From Sclerodactyla briareus (taxonomy: Eukaryota; Echinodermata; Holothuroidea; Dendrochirotida; Sclerodactylidae), in assembly GCA_026419785.1 (NCBI GenBank), contig JAODTK010005601.1, positions 1 to 64,000 on the forward strand: a stretch of 64,000 nt of DNA, given 5' to 3'. Positions 35,234 to 46,324 of the stretch are shown here, one piece after another. The position numbers and the translations under genes were made by a program. Below the pieces are notes generated by a model, which worked only from the letters and a program-made list of their open reading frames with translations, did not search any database and was not told the origin of the DNA. Position 1 is the stretch's first letter, and each line of letters opens with the position of its first letter.

Positions 35234-38200
35234 ATTCTTTTATATACCGATGTATAAAGCGTTATTGTTAACGGAAGTTATTCAAAAGCGGTTTACATAA
35301 GAACAAAGTTTCCACCCAATACGAATCGAAACCGTCAGGATAGAAATCAGGCATGTGAAAAAAAAACATGTTAATGAGTAAAGAATACTACCGATTAAAT
35401 ACGTCTGACAATGGTAACTAGAGTTAAATTGAATTTTCCGCTTGGACCTTGCTTTCTTTTCTTCCCCTTCCTCTTGTCGTTTTTCTTTTATCGAATATAC
35501 TCCTGGGCGTCACGGCTTGTGTGTGTGTGGGGTTTGGGGAACCTGGGCAGGGAGAAGAGTTTGAGATTAGCAGAACGAACTAAATAGACTGAGGGTGAAG
35601 TAGATGTAAAAATGTGGAAAAAGTTGAAATTTACCCGAATTCTTTACTGATTATCGCTGACGAATTCCTTGATTCGAATGCCCAGGAAATATTGTCCATA
35701 CATGAGGCCCTTGCGTTCAATAAGACCACGTTTGAGGGATCTGCGGCATTTTCTTTCCCCAACTTTTTGACACATTGTGTATTCGCCAAGTGTGAGTGAT
35801 AATGTTAATGAGCTTACAACCCTCCATGAAATCCTGCATCAGAAGTATGTTGTTATTCACAGATTGAAATAGCTACTTGAATAAATAATTCAGATCATTA
35901 CCTCCAACTTTTTAGATAGCCTCCATGTATAACGAATTTTTAACACACGAAAAATGCTCATTGATCATCTGCTTTGGACCAGCAGCCCCCTCCCATTTGC
36001 TCCGACCCCCACCTTTCAACATATTGTTTTTTGCGGGCGCCCTCGCACAGATTTACTATAGTGTGTGTTGGGGATGTCGAGGGGAAGAAATTTTATTTTT
36101 TAAACACTTGTTACACCAGAATGGTGGAATCTGATTTTATTAAAAGTTCGCAGAAATTCTAGGAAATAGGACTGCAGATACAAGCATCTATCTACTTGCG
36201 AATAATATTCAACCTGCACTCATTGATTCATAATGTTGCAAAATCAGCAATTACGGTATAAACTCAATGCACATTAATCGCGTGAACTCAGTAGATCCAG
36301 ACAACTGAATGAAAAAAAAACCGAGGATGTGTATTTGGAACTCGAAATTTTTTGTGACAGTGGAATACGGCCGTTTCATTCCATCTTCCAAAGCAGTCCC
36401 TGTAATTGAGAAAGGTGAGCTTACAAGTTCACAGACATTTAAGCACTCACTATTTTTGGTTTTGTTTTGGAGAGCACCAGCACGGCCAAAGGTTTGATAT
36501 CACCCCTAATAAAAACACCCAAAAATCATTATAAACACTTCAAGGCTCCTAAGATCCGAATGCTTTAATAGTGACGGAGTGGGGATGTCACGTTGTCACC
36601 AGATCTTCTCGAAAAGATTGCCTGCATTTCTTCCACGATAAACCAATTTTCCCACGGAATATAAAGCGAAACCAAAATTTGACCAGTGTAGAATATCCTG
36701 TTGTCATTTCGCTTTCGAGACCTCCCCCTCTGTGAAAGGTGAATTGGTTTCCTCCTCGCATTTCATACCAGGGCGTTATCGGATGCCTATAGTCAACAGG
36801 TATACAAACAGCAAGGCACTGTCGGCGACAGGGTCTATTTGACAAGTAGTGTTGAAAGGCCACGTGTAGGATGGGACGACACCTTTTCGTCAACTGGTGG
36901 TTTCCGTGATGTCCTCCACGGCGTTCAATGACTTCGAGAGAACCTATCCATTGACCGTGCGATCTGTCCCGTGCGCCAAACTGCGTAGTACCAGTCAAAA
37001 TCTCACATTTGTGCGCTGAACTGTGTACTGGTCAGTCTGGCTCGTTTTATATGGTTTAATTTGGCTGAGCGTTTTACAATACTACGGGCGGAATCTGTTC
37101 CTGTAGTCCACCTTTCCCCGCCTGTTTTTGGCTTGAGGGGCATAGGATGGCGGGTTCTCCGTTGTACGGAGGCCATACATGTATGCATGTGGACAGGCAC
37201 AGCACGGATCGTTGACAGAACAAAGCTTGCGGTACCCTACCACCACATACCTTTACAACTAACACTTTTTCTGAAAAACACCAATGTTTCGAAAACGGGA
37301 TTAACTGCTTTCGTTTCCAGTTAGGCCCCGACCACACTGTTACGGACTAACGATAACATTGGAGCAGTCACCTCTGGGTGTTTTTTTCGAGTGTTAGTTT
37401 ACTGTTTAGTTCCCAATAAGGGCATAAACATCCAATATCTGTTATGTCATATGCCCATATTTGGAAACTGACAGATATCTATATAACTGCCGACAAACAC
37501 CAACCCACATGCCAGATAGCCCACGATAAATTGTAGCTCGGAGTGGACGGGAGCCTGAATGGTTGTGACGTCATGTGTAGATTCGTCTGATCTTCTGATT
37601 GGTCAATTTTATCGTTCAGTTTTCTAGGATAATCGGGTTGCTCGTAGATCGTTCCGCAGTTTAAAATCGTTATCTTCAAAGTGTAACCGTGACTGCGCCT
37701 TGACGGGCAAGTTGAAGCGCAGCCACTGCAACAACAGCGCACTGGGGTGTGGATCGGGGGGGGGGGGGGGGGGTATCGCCTTGCTATGCGGATAATCCCG
37801 ACGTGAGCGTCGATGTGAGCTTGCGCATGCCTGGCTTATTGACATCAGAATACCTGTAGCTTGTTGGGGCCCGACGCGACAAAACTCGTGTACGATTGTG
37901 TTTTGCAATGCATGGATCCTCAATAACAAACACCGCAGGTAACTTACGTCAGTTTTGATCTAGACGCAAGGCCAAGGAGACTTTTTTAACACACAAGATC
38001 TTTTGAGGCATCAGTGCGTTTTTTTGCACACGAACGCAAATTGGTGACGAGGGTTAACACCTGACGTGGCTGCATGCCATATTTCAACTTCGTGAATGAA
38101 AGACGAAACATTTGTCGACCTTGAACCTGTTTTCGCTCAACTCAATTTTTTTCATCAATTCATTGCGTTCTCGATCAAAACTAACTTGTCTGTGCGATTG

Positions 38201-40278
38201 ATATGGTCTATGTTTTCGGTTGTTGAAGGCTGATGTTCTGTCTGTCTGACGCTTTGATCGAGGAAATGTATTCTTCGCGGTCCTTAAAGCGAATCGAAAA
38301 CGCAACTAATCTACGAGGACGCGTTTAAATAAACATAATATGGTCAGGTGAATGGGAAGCCAAAAATGTCCGTACTGTTCCTTGTTCTCTAAAAAAAAAC
38401 TTATTTTTTCACTAAACCTCTTGGCTTTCGACAGATTTCATTTGTGTTTCTTTTTGTTTTCGGATTGATAGCATTTCTGTTAGGATACGTATTATTTGCC
38501 ATCAATGATGGGACTCTAACAAAAAGCGAACGACATATTAAGTGTACGCATTGCCCTCCCCGATATGTAACTTGCTTGTGTATTGGGAAGCGAATAACTG
38601 GATTTCCTCTCCCTTGATCACTATATCATCACTCCAGACAAAAGGCTATTGTATGTATCGAGGAAGTCTACAATGAGATAACATTTCACATCGACACAGC
38701 TGTAATGACCTGATTACAATAGGCGAGAAGAGCGCCATGGAATGAAATTATTGAAAGTAATGCAGAAGTGAGATTGCTAACTGTTGTTGTCAACCCCATT
38801 TATCTCGTGGTTTCCGCATACACTCCGCTAACAGCAGGTTATTTATTGACAGCCGTAAACCGCTTCAGCCCGGGTTCGCTTACCAGCATTCAGCCGAGGG
38901 CGTACTGTCTGAGAGCGATTTCGCGCTACCTGTACTCCTTTCCCAATTTAACCCCCCCCCCCAACCATAGCAAAAGAACAATCATTTTTTTCTTTTCCAT
39001 ATTTCTATCAGGCAATCGGGAATAACCTCGGGAGGCGATTAGTCAACGTCTGATGGCAGTTAGTGGACCCGGCCCCTGCCATTGAAATATATCAGTATTC
39101 AGTAACTGGAAAAATTGGTTGTAGGTGTTACATGAGAGCAATATACAAGCAACTAAAATGTTTATAAACAGTTTACAGGGAGTACAATACACAAAGATTC
39201 AATTAAAAAGGCATCGTAGCTTGTGGCACCTCCAACTTTTTACGACGCCACGATGTCACGATGAAAAATAGTCCTTGGCACAATCGATATTTCATATGAG
39301 TATGAGTTTACAATAATATAAAAAAAAAAATTTACGATATACCTGAGGACGATGTCGCCTATCGGGTTGTCGCCAGTTGCACCCAGAGAGAGCCTTCTCT
39401 GATATTAATATTTAGGTCCGGGGGTTTACGTTCCACAATCTTTTAGCGCTTCATCGCAAACTCCCCAACCTTATACTATTGATACTTTTGCTTTAGTATA
39501 CACAATTATTTTGTTTGTATTGTTTAATTGTGAAGTATGCCTCATAAGTTGTCTTTGCAGAAAGGTTGAAATAAAGTGGATTCAATCGATGTCAATAGGG
39601 AGCAAACGCAGAGCGAAATGGCGAACCACACCGCCTTATAAGAATTGCTTTCAATTTCTCCTAGGGCCTATTGTGGTGTTACAAATTCAGTAGATAAGCG
39701 AAATGTATAGACTCTTTGTATTGCTATATGCGAAGGAAAATTAAAAAATTATATAAATTTGGCAATAAAGCAGGGCCAGCGCATGCAAAAATATGGCAGT
39801 GTCGTTCTTCAAATTAGTTGTTACCTTTTGAGTTTAATTTTCATCCACGTTTCGTAACTTTTCGATAAGGTGGGGGGAGATAGCGGCGGTGTTTTGCGGC
39901 CGGCCCTCTAAAAGGCACACCCCCCATCTCTTGAACAATAGCTCGTATTAACAGATGATATTTAAAAACCTAAAAACTAGCACAGGTGAACCGATGATTT
40001 GTCAAAGCTACACTCTCAAAACTTGAATATTCGAGCATGTGTCCTTGTTGAATCATTTAATTTTACTTGAAGGCATTTCACCCCATACTCGTATAAGGGG
40101 GTCGTAGTACTTCAGAGATGCATTATCGTTTCACCGTCACCCGGAGAGTAATGGACTGTGCCGTTTGCCTGTGAAAATTGTAAAATAATAACACTCGAGA
40201 TGACAGTGGATTGCTTTGGAAACTTACATGAATAGAAAGGGTGTATTTCATAACCCTAACGCCTAATTTTATAGTTTT
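34572..40278. other. No gene recognised
   Basis: A 158-codon plus frame (34,571-35,047) and a 136-codon minus frame (36,588-36,998) are open, but neither shows a recognised domain. G/C homopolymers lie at 37,756-37,773 and 38,952-38,962. Confidence 0.4.
35164..35310 (-). repeat. (ATT)n tract followed by an L2-type 3'-end fragment
   Basis: The ATT repeat (35,164-35,233) is followed by TTTATATACCGATGTATAAAG and AAAAGCGGTTTACAT, the same layout as the reverse-strand LINE ends at 6.06 and 49.53 kb. Confidence 0.5.
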
Positions 40279-40538
40279 TTAAAGATGGATTGTCGTCAAT
40301 TAAAATAAATCTTGTAAAACAATATACTGCACCACCAGCAATTTTAATAAAGTGAAACCAAATGGTTGTATTTCAAGCTTTTTTCCGTCTAAATAAAATT
40401 GATATAATGATATTGAAAGTATGGATTCTGATATACCGAGGTTGCAGTGCTGCACATTACGATACTGTAGACGTCTATGTGCAAATTCCGCCCCGTCGAT
40501 TGTTCGCTGGACGCTAGCAGACGACAATCCATCTTTAA
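40279..40538. mobile_element. TTAA-flanked MITE, copy 1
   Basis: AAAGATGGATTGTCGTC at 40,281-40,297 is the exact reverse complement of 40,520-40,536. Both ends are bordered by TTAA (40,279-40,282 and 40,535-40,538). TTAA target duplication is the mark of piggyBac transposons, although the ends do not start with the usual CCY. The interior of about 220 bp is AT-rich with no coding frame of note. A second copy is at 58,029-58,288. Confidence 0.65.
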
Positions 40539-42567
40539 GCTCATTCTGTTCTCGGGTTGTTTTCATTCGAACAGGCGACATCGTGCCGCAACATTCAGCG
40601 AATAATCTAGTGACGATATACGCGTATTAATAAGATTTGCACTGCGTTTCCCCAGACCACCAGGACGACATGCCCCGTTAAATTGATTTATTTGGAGAAA
40701 AAAAATAATAATAATACACAAACTGGTAAAACCGATGGCATAGCTGGCACACCTGTCGAAGCATCTATCTGGTTTCGATCACCGAGCGAAAGTGATAGAT
40801 TCCCAACTACTCGGTTTGTTAACGGTAATGTCAAAATAATGTACGCGATAACACCTGGTAAATAATTATTGTCGGTACTGGAGCAAACTCGATATATATG
40901 CTGATCCACCGCCGAGTGTCCCTGTTTAGCAAGGAAATGGGTAGTGTTCTGGAAAGGAAGTGAGAGGTTGTGGTGATATTATGTCGTTGTCGACCAACCG
41001 GTCAGTTAGGGAGTTGCTCCAACTGTTCAAGGTGGTTCGGTGTAGCTTCCTTTCAAATTAAAACTATGAGATCAGTTTCGATAGCGATTCGCGCAGTTTC
41101 AATTATTTCTATATTGGCGAGATCTCCAAGACTCTTCACTGAATATTGTGCAACTTTGCGTGTCGCGTAACCATTAATTAGGTATTAATTATTGGCCATG
41201 GTACTCTGAAAACTTCCGTTTTCCATTACGTTGTTGATTACAGTATCTGGACAACCGAACGAACACAAAGAAAACCAGAGCATAAAGATCAAGAGAGTTT
41301 ATGCCGAGGGAACCGCTAATGTTGAGGCCATGACGAATGGACGGGAAAGATAAAGCTAACGTATTTATCTTCACGGCCGAACTGGTTATTACAACACTCA
41401 AGAGGGCCAAAATACCTGAAATGAACTCTAGTAATTTGCAACAGCTTCCTCTTTGGCTGTTAAATTTAGTAGTATTACTCTCCCAGGACAAGACCTTCAT
41501 ATACTTCATTCATTCATTGGAGCTGGTAGTTGATGTATATGGGGTCGACGGGTCTCTGGTTCCCCAACTTTGAACTTTTAAATTCCAAATTATACCTTTC
41601 TTAGGAATTACATTTTCAAAATCAAGGGTGGAGTGGCCATTGGGATCAGGAATAACGATCGCCACCCAGAATACGATGGATCCTGTTCTGGGCCGAGCAA
41701 TTCTTGGTAATCTTCTTAATGGCAAAAACAGAGCATAAACATATTCAGTTATTATAATCCTCCAAGTTATGGCAACGGGCAATGTTTTAAACTTCAGGTT
41801 CAGGAGTTCCCGTGATAAAAAATAATCAAACAGGCTTCGAAGTGAAGTTAAAGAGAGAGAGAGAGGGGGGGGGGGGAGGAGGGGAGATGGTTAATCAAAA
41901 GTTAAAAACACTGGAAGGATATTTGTGAGGAGATCGATGAGGAAAAAATACGTATTCTCCACAAATATTTGAAGAATTACTCTACTTTCAATAATGAAAA
42001 TCATATTACCAGTACTCAACTCATTAAGAGGCAGCTGGAAATTCCGTCTCCAATCCTTCTGACCAAGCTCAATTGACTGACACTTTTGAAAAAAAAAAAT
42101 TCAAGTACCAAACTCATTGTTTTTCAAACGTTAAAGAGGGCATGACGACTGGCAGCTACGGCGTATAAGCGGCGGCGGCCTTTTGCATGACGTCACGACG
42201 GAAACCACCTCAGTGCAATTTATTATCAACGCTTCCGTTTGCATGATAGTACAATACAGCCGAATATCGCCCGACGTATATCTGGAATATTGCATCGACA
42301 TACCATAGAACGACATACCGAGTTAATAATAATAATAATAATACGGAATGCATGCCCATTGACATGCTTTAACATATTTAGAGGATTCGGTGATGTTTTG
42401 GCATACGGAAGAGAAATAGGGAACTAGGCAACATGTATAAATCGTCCCGTAAGTCACAGATACTCTTACGTACCTCGTACACCCTTGACTGACAGATGTG
42501 ACCGATCGAATGTACAAATTAATAACGTATAGTAACAATACTGTCCTTTTCTGTTTCCGTTTATCAG
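40539..42567. other. No gene recognised upstream of the Snail-like exon
   Basis: I searched this stretch for a SNAG-coding first exon (MPRSFLVK) and saw none. It holds (GA)n plus a G run (41,852-41,876), a CRE at 42,188 and (AAT)n at 42,323-42,342. A minus frame of about 197 codons with a single stop (41,782-41,189) is unassigned. Confidence 0.4.
42323..42342. repeat. (AAT)n microsatellite
   Basis: AAT repeated about six times. Confidence 0.8.
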
Positions 42568-43553
42568 TGTACGACCCGACTCGATCAGCTGCAGTTATCA
42601 CTACACTGCCAAGCCGCGCCAACGTCAGGTCATCACCTTCGTCCGAGCAACCGTTCACCCTTCACCTCGATTGCACTCCTGGGAACCCCGATCAATCCCA
42701 ACGTCAGCGGCCCCAATTATGCCCCGGTCGAATCTATCCATCGATAGACTGGAGATCGACACGTCTGCAGCTGCAGCACGAGTCCTCCATCGTCGACCCA
42801 AACCGTTTCTTCATGGCCGTTCCTACCCGATACCACCCGTCTTTTCCCCCACGAGGAGCATCTATTCCCCCCCCTCCTCAAACTCGTCGCTGCCGGGTCC
42901 CATGTTTTTCGTCAGCGATGTCGAGTCGCGTCTGACTTGCGCCCGTCTCTGACGGGGAATCGCGTCTGCCGTCCCCTGGCTCTGACGGCGGGGAGACCCA
43001 TCAAGAGAAGAAACCTTTCAGCCGACGCGTCCCGTCGAACCCGAGGAAGTCTACCCAGAGCTGCCATATGCCCGGACTGCGGTAAGGAGACTGCACTGCT
43101 GGGGGCCTGAACAAGCCCACAGGACAAGTGCAACCGCCGGCAGACCGCCGCGCTCTTCGCGTGCAGTATGTGTAAGAATACACCGCGTTGGGGCCACTCA
43201 AGATGCACCTGCGTACGCACCACTCTCCGTGCAGTGTACCATCTGCGGCAAGGCTTTCTCGAGGCGTGGCCTCCTGCAGGGACATATCCGTACTCACACG
43301 GGGGAGAAGCCATTCTCGTGCGCTCACTGCCAGAGAGCCTTCGCCGACAGGTCAAACCTGCGCGCACACCTGCAGACGCACTCGCACGTCAAACGGACCG
43401 CTGGCAGCGGTGTGCCAAAACTTCTCGAGGATGTCTCTGCTGAACAAGCACACCAAGAGTGGGTGTGACGCCCATGAAGAGCAAGGTGACCCCACCTCAG
43501 CGGCCAACACACCACTGTCAGAAGGGGAACCTCAAGTAGCCGTCTATGAATGA
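42568..43553 (+). CDS. Snail-family C2H2 zinc-finger transcription factor, large terminal exon, frame broken by indels
   Basis: Snail proteins are nuclear E-box-binding repressors that drive epithelial-mesenchymal and mesoderm programmes. Seen here: a polypyrimidine stretch ending in TTTATCAG at 42,567 (acceptor), then a Ser/Pro-rich segment ([15 protein letters not shown] near 42.86 kb; [16 protein letters not shown] near 42.95 kb), then five C2H2 fingers. Finger 1 begins ICPDCGK at 43,066. Finger 2 has FACSMCK and LKMHLRTH, 43,153-43,218. Finger 3 is [19 protein letters not shown] from 43,235. Finger 4 is [23 protein letters not shown]. Finger 5 is [21 protein letters not shown], and the TGA ends at 43,553. 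The linker and the fourth and fifth fingers fit Snail rather than Scratch. At least six one-base shifts split the block over three frames. The first Cys of finger 5 reads Trp and finger 1 lacks its aromatic residue. An ATG at 42,719 starts MPRS, like the SNAG start, but FLVKK does not follow; a separate SNAG exon was not found upstream. ATTAAA at 43,725 could be the poly(A) signal. Family assignment is near certain; whether the gene is intact is not. Confidence 0.75.
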
Positions 43554-43724
43554 GGGACACGCATCGACCCAATCAATGCCAAAGAGACTGATGCAAAGGA
43601 TGTTGACTAAACTAGAGAGAACATGGACAAAGTGCGCTAGTCGGTAGAGAGACATGTAGTTATCGGAGCCAGCTGATCATAATTATGCAATCATTTGCCA
43701 TGTTTCATATCGGAGATATATGTA

Positions 43725-43730
43725 ATTAAA
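43725..43730 (+). promoter_or_regulatory. Candidate poly(A) signal after the Snail-like exon
   Basis: ATTAAA, a common variant of the animal poly(A) hexamer, lies about 170 bases after the TGA of the Snail-like exon. A hexamer alone is weak evidence. Confidence 0.2.
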
Positions 43731-46100
43731 ACTACAACAATTGTTAGGCCTAGTCATGGTCCGCTTAAATGATTGGTTAAAATATGATGATTTTTTCAGC
43801 TTGTTCAGAAAAGTATGCATTCGTTTATACATCTACCCAGAATTATTGTTCCACAATTAGTGAATTGTTTTACATTTCAGAAACATAACCTTTTTAAAAT
43901 CCCTATATACACTGGCACCCAAAATTAAGGAACCTAGGGAAGGAAAAATTTATGCATTGATATCAATAGGGAATTGCATGATAAAATTAATTTAAAAAGT
44001 CTCACTGACAGGAACAGTCTTTTTGAAGGAGCGGAAAAATGCTCCTGGATGATGTCAATACGTGCATGAATTTTATTGTAAATCGCTATACCACAAGTAG
44101 CGCGCATTAAATTTTTGGCCATTCAACAGCTACTGAATGAATTAGTATTTTTGTTCACTTTTGACCAAGAATTTGAATTCTTTCGACCCGAAATTCGAAA
44201 TTCGGGTAGATGATGCCTTATTATCACTCATATTCAAACTAGTTTGGGTTTCCGACGCATTGAAAAATGAAGTATGTCGCTTACACGTCAGGAGAACGAA
44301 AGGACACGAACGAAGGGGGAGACTGGGGACGGGGATCTAGGCAGTCTTCTCTGGCCCGACAATCTTACGATAGCGACAGCCTATACTGAATGAAGTTGGC
44401 ATATATTATATAAGTTGGAGTGACAGGATGATTTTCCCCTCTTCGGTGCGATTTACAAGTCCAGGTACAAAACCTGACTTTCTGCATCAGCCTCGCCTAG
44501 ACTTACGAGTTACGACCTTTGTCCCTTTGGGGACATTTGCAAGTTGGAGTAACACAATCTTTAAGTTGCTGGGAACAATGTTTAAACGTACAAACCCCGA
44601 TCACGATTACACTAACTCTAATAGGACTCCTGAAACTGTTCGCCCTAACTCTGATTTCATGAATCTTATGTGATTAGTGTGTCTTAATATGCTTGGCATA
44701 GCCTACTGATAGTTACAAGCATCTGCTGCTATTGGCCTCTTTCTGTTGACATGATTGTTCCATGCAACCGCCAACCCCCTGCCCCCCCCCCCCCCCCCCT
44801 CCTCACACTCCAATTTTGGGGCGTGGACAATCAAAGCTGCCTGCACTGTCATTAGAAAGAAATCAGCTTTCGAGCTAGAGCGGGAAATCCTTGTACATTT
44901 GTTGCAATTGATGGAGAGATTCATCGACCTGAAAACTTCGCAGTCGAATCACTGTCGTATTGCACGCCTCTATCTACAACCTTATTATTTTAGGAGGCAA
45001 AGTAATCGTCTCGCAGGACCGACTGAAAATCGACGGTGACGTTTGCATGACGTCACAGGAAGATCGTCCAAGTAAAATTTGTATTACGGATTAAAACTAC
45101 TACCATTGGTCATATTATAATGAGTATTCGAATCGATACGGTACCGACCTTGCAAGTTGAACGATTTTTCTGGGTCAGGCTATCAGGACAAATAAATATC
45201 GCCAGACACCATGGTGGCCTCCCAAATTTCACCGAAAGTTGGTGCCCGGCTCTAACAAGCGGTGAATTGAAGCCCAATGTCTCGGTTCCACGTATTAAGG
45301 GGCCCCAACCAAAAAAACGCCCCACAGAATTCAAATCCTGTGACTTTTGAACTTGAAACATGTGAGACATTAAGTCGATAGTCCTATGAGGCCCCAGAAA
45401 GTGCCGTTTCCTCTGATCTGGAGGTGATCTCCATTGGTCCATAATGGAATGACCACCAAACGACAATACTGCATGGGGCGAATGTGTGATTTTTTTTTCT
45501 GAAAGAAGATTACAGTTAGCCTACGCTTTCAGAATGAGTCATGACACCATCATAAGGATCGTCTGTTTGTCTCCGCGGGCTCACGCGTCCTGCATCTAAA
45601 CTAACTGATGTACGCTGCTGTTGCTGTTATGAATGTATGTTTTAAATATTTTTGTGATATCTTGTGAATAACTTTTATTTTGGATAGAGGTAATCATTCA
45701 AGGCTTAATAAGAAACCATTTTGGTCGATATTTGATCTCATTCCTGTGAGCGTTTTATAATATACTTTTTTTTTCTCATAGTAAAGAGATTGTAGTTAGG
45801 TGCGAAGAGGCATTATTATCGTCTCGCAACACCACGGCCAAATAATGGAATGGTTCCGTTTACATGACGTCACTCTGTAAATCGGAAGTAAATTCACAAT
45901 GCCATGCAAAATGTTGTGACGATCTACCGTATAATATCGAAATGCACTCGATGTAAATTCATCGTAAGTGTCATACGAACATCCTCAATCGCTTTCTCGG
46001 CCTATTAATACCAGAGATGAAGCCCCATCAATATTCCTATCCCATATGCTTTGCGAATAGGATTGCCATTCAGATCTCAGACTTCGATCGTTTTGCATGG
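43731..46100. other. No gene recognised
   Basis: A candidate DNA-transposon end (CACTGGCACCCAAAATTAAGG) lies at 43,909 without a visible partner. An 18-base C run is at 44,782-44,799. CRE sites at 45,048 and 45,865 share flanking text (ATCGTCTCGCA upstream of each). Confidence 0.4.
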
Positions 46101-46102
46101 TT

Positions 46103-46324
46103 TCAAATCGTTTCAACAAATCTCAGCTTCCTCCGATTTGGGCCCTTGAGCAAACGCTCGCATCTCCAATAGTTCCAGTCCACCCATATACTAACTGGGA
46201 ACCTGTGGGCAACTCGAGTACAACGGGCCCGCTCTTTTAGTTGGCCCTCACATTCGATTGTCGGAATGCGTAAATGTTCCATATAACCGAGCGGGGTTGT
46301 CTTATAAAGCGCGGCATTTAGCAT
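46103..46324 (+). repeat. L2-type 3'-end repeat fragment
   Basis: On the minus strand GCGCTTTATAAG is followed by GTATATGGGTGGACTGGAAC and GTTTGCTCAAGGGCCC. This is the same family as 6.06-6.4 kb (TGGGTGG..GGAAC..CCTTGTCC), in opposite orientation. Confidence 0.4.

Noticed and set aside
36588-36998. 136-codon minus-strand ORF
   Set aside because: Composition is ordinary and no family was recognised.
42912-43367. 151-codon minus-strand ORF opposite the Snail-like fingers
   Set aside because: Shadow of the zinc-finger coding strand; the fingers explain the openness.
43909-44150. Tc1/mariner-like terminal sequence CACTGGCACCCAAAATTAAGG
   Set aside because: No inverted partner was found nearby, so an element cannot be defined.
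44186-44207. 22-base near-palindrome ACCCGAAATTC/GAAATTCGGGT
   Set aside because: Isolated, one mismatch, with no neighbouring copies or gene context.
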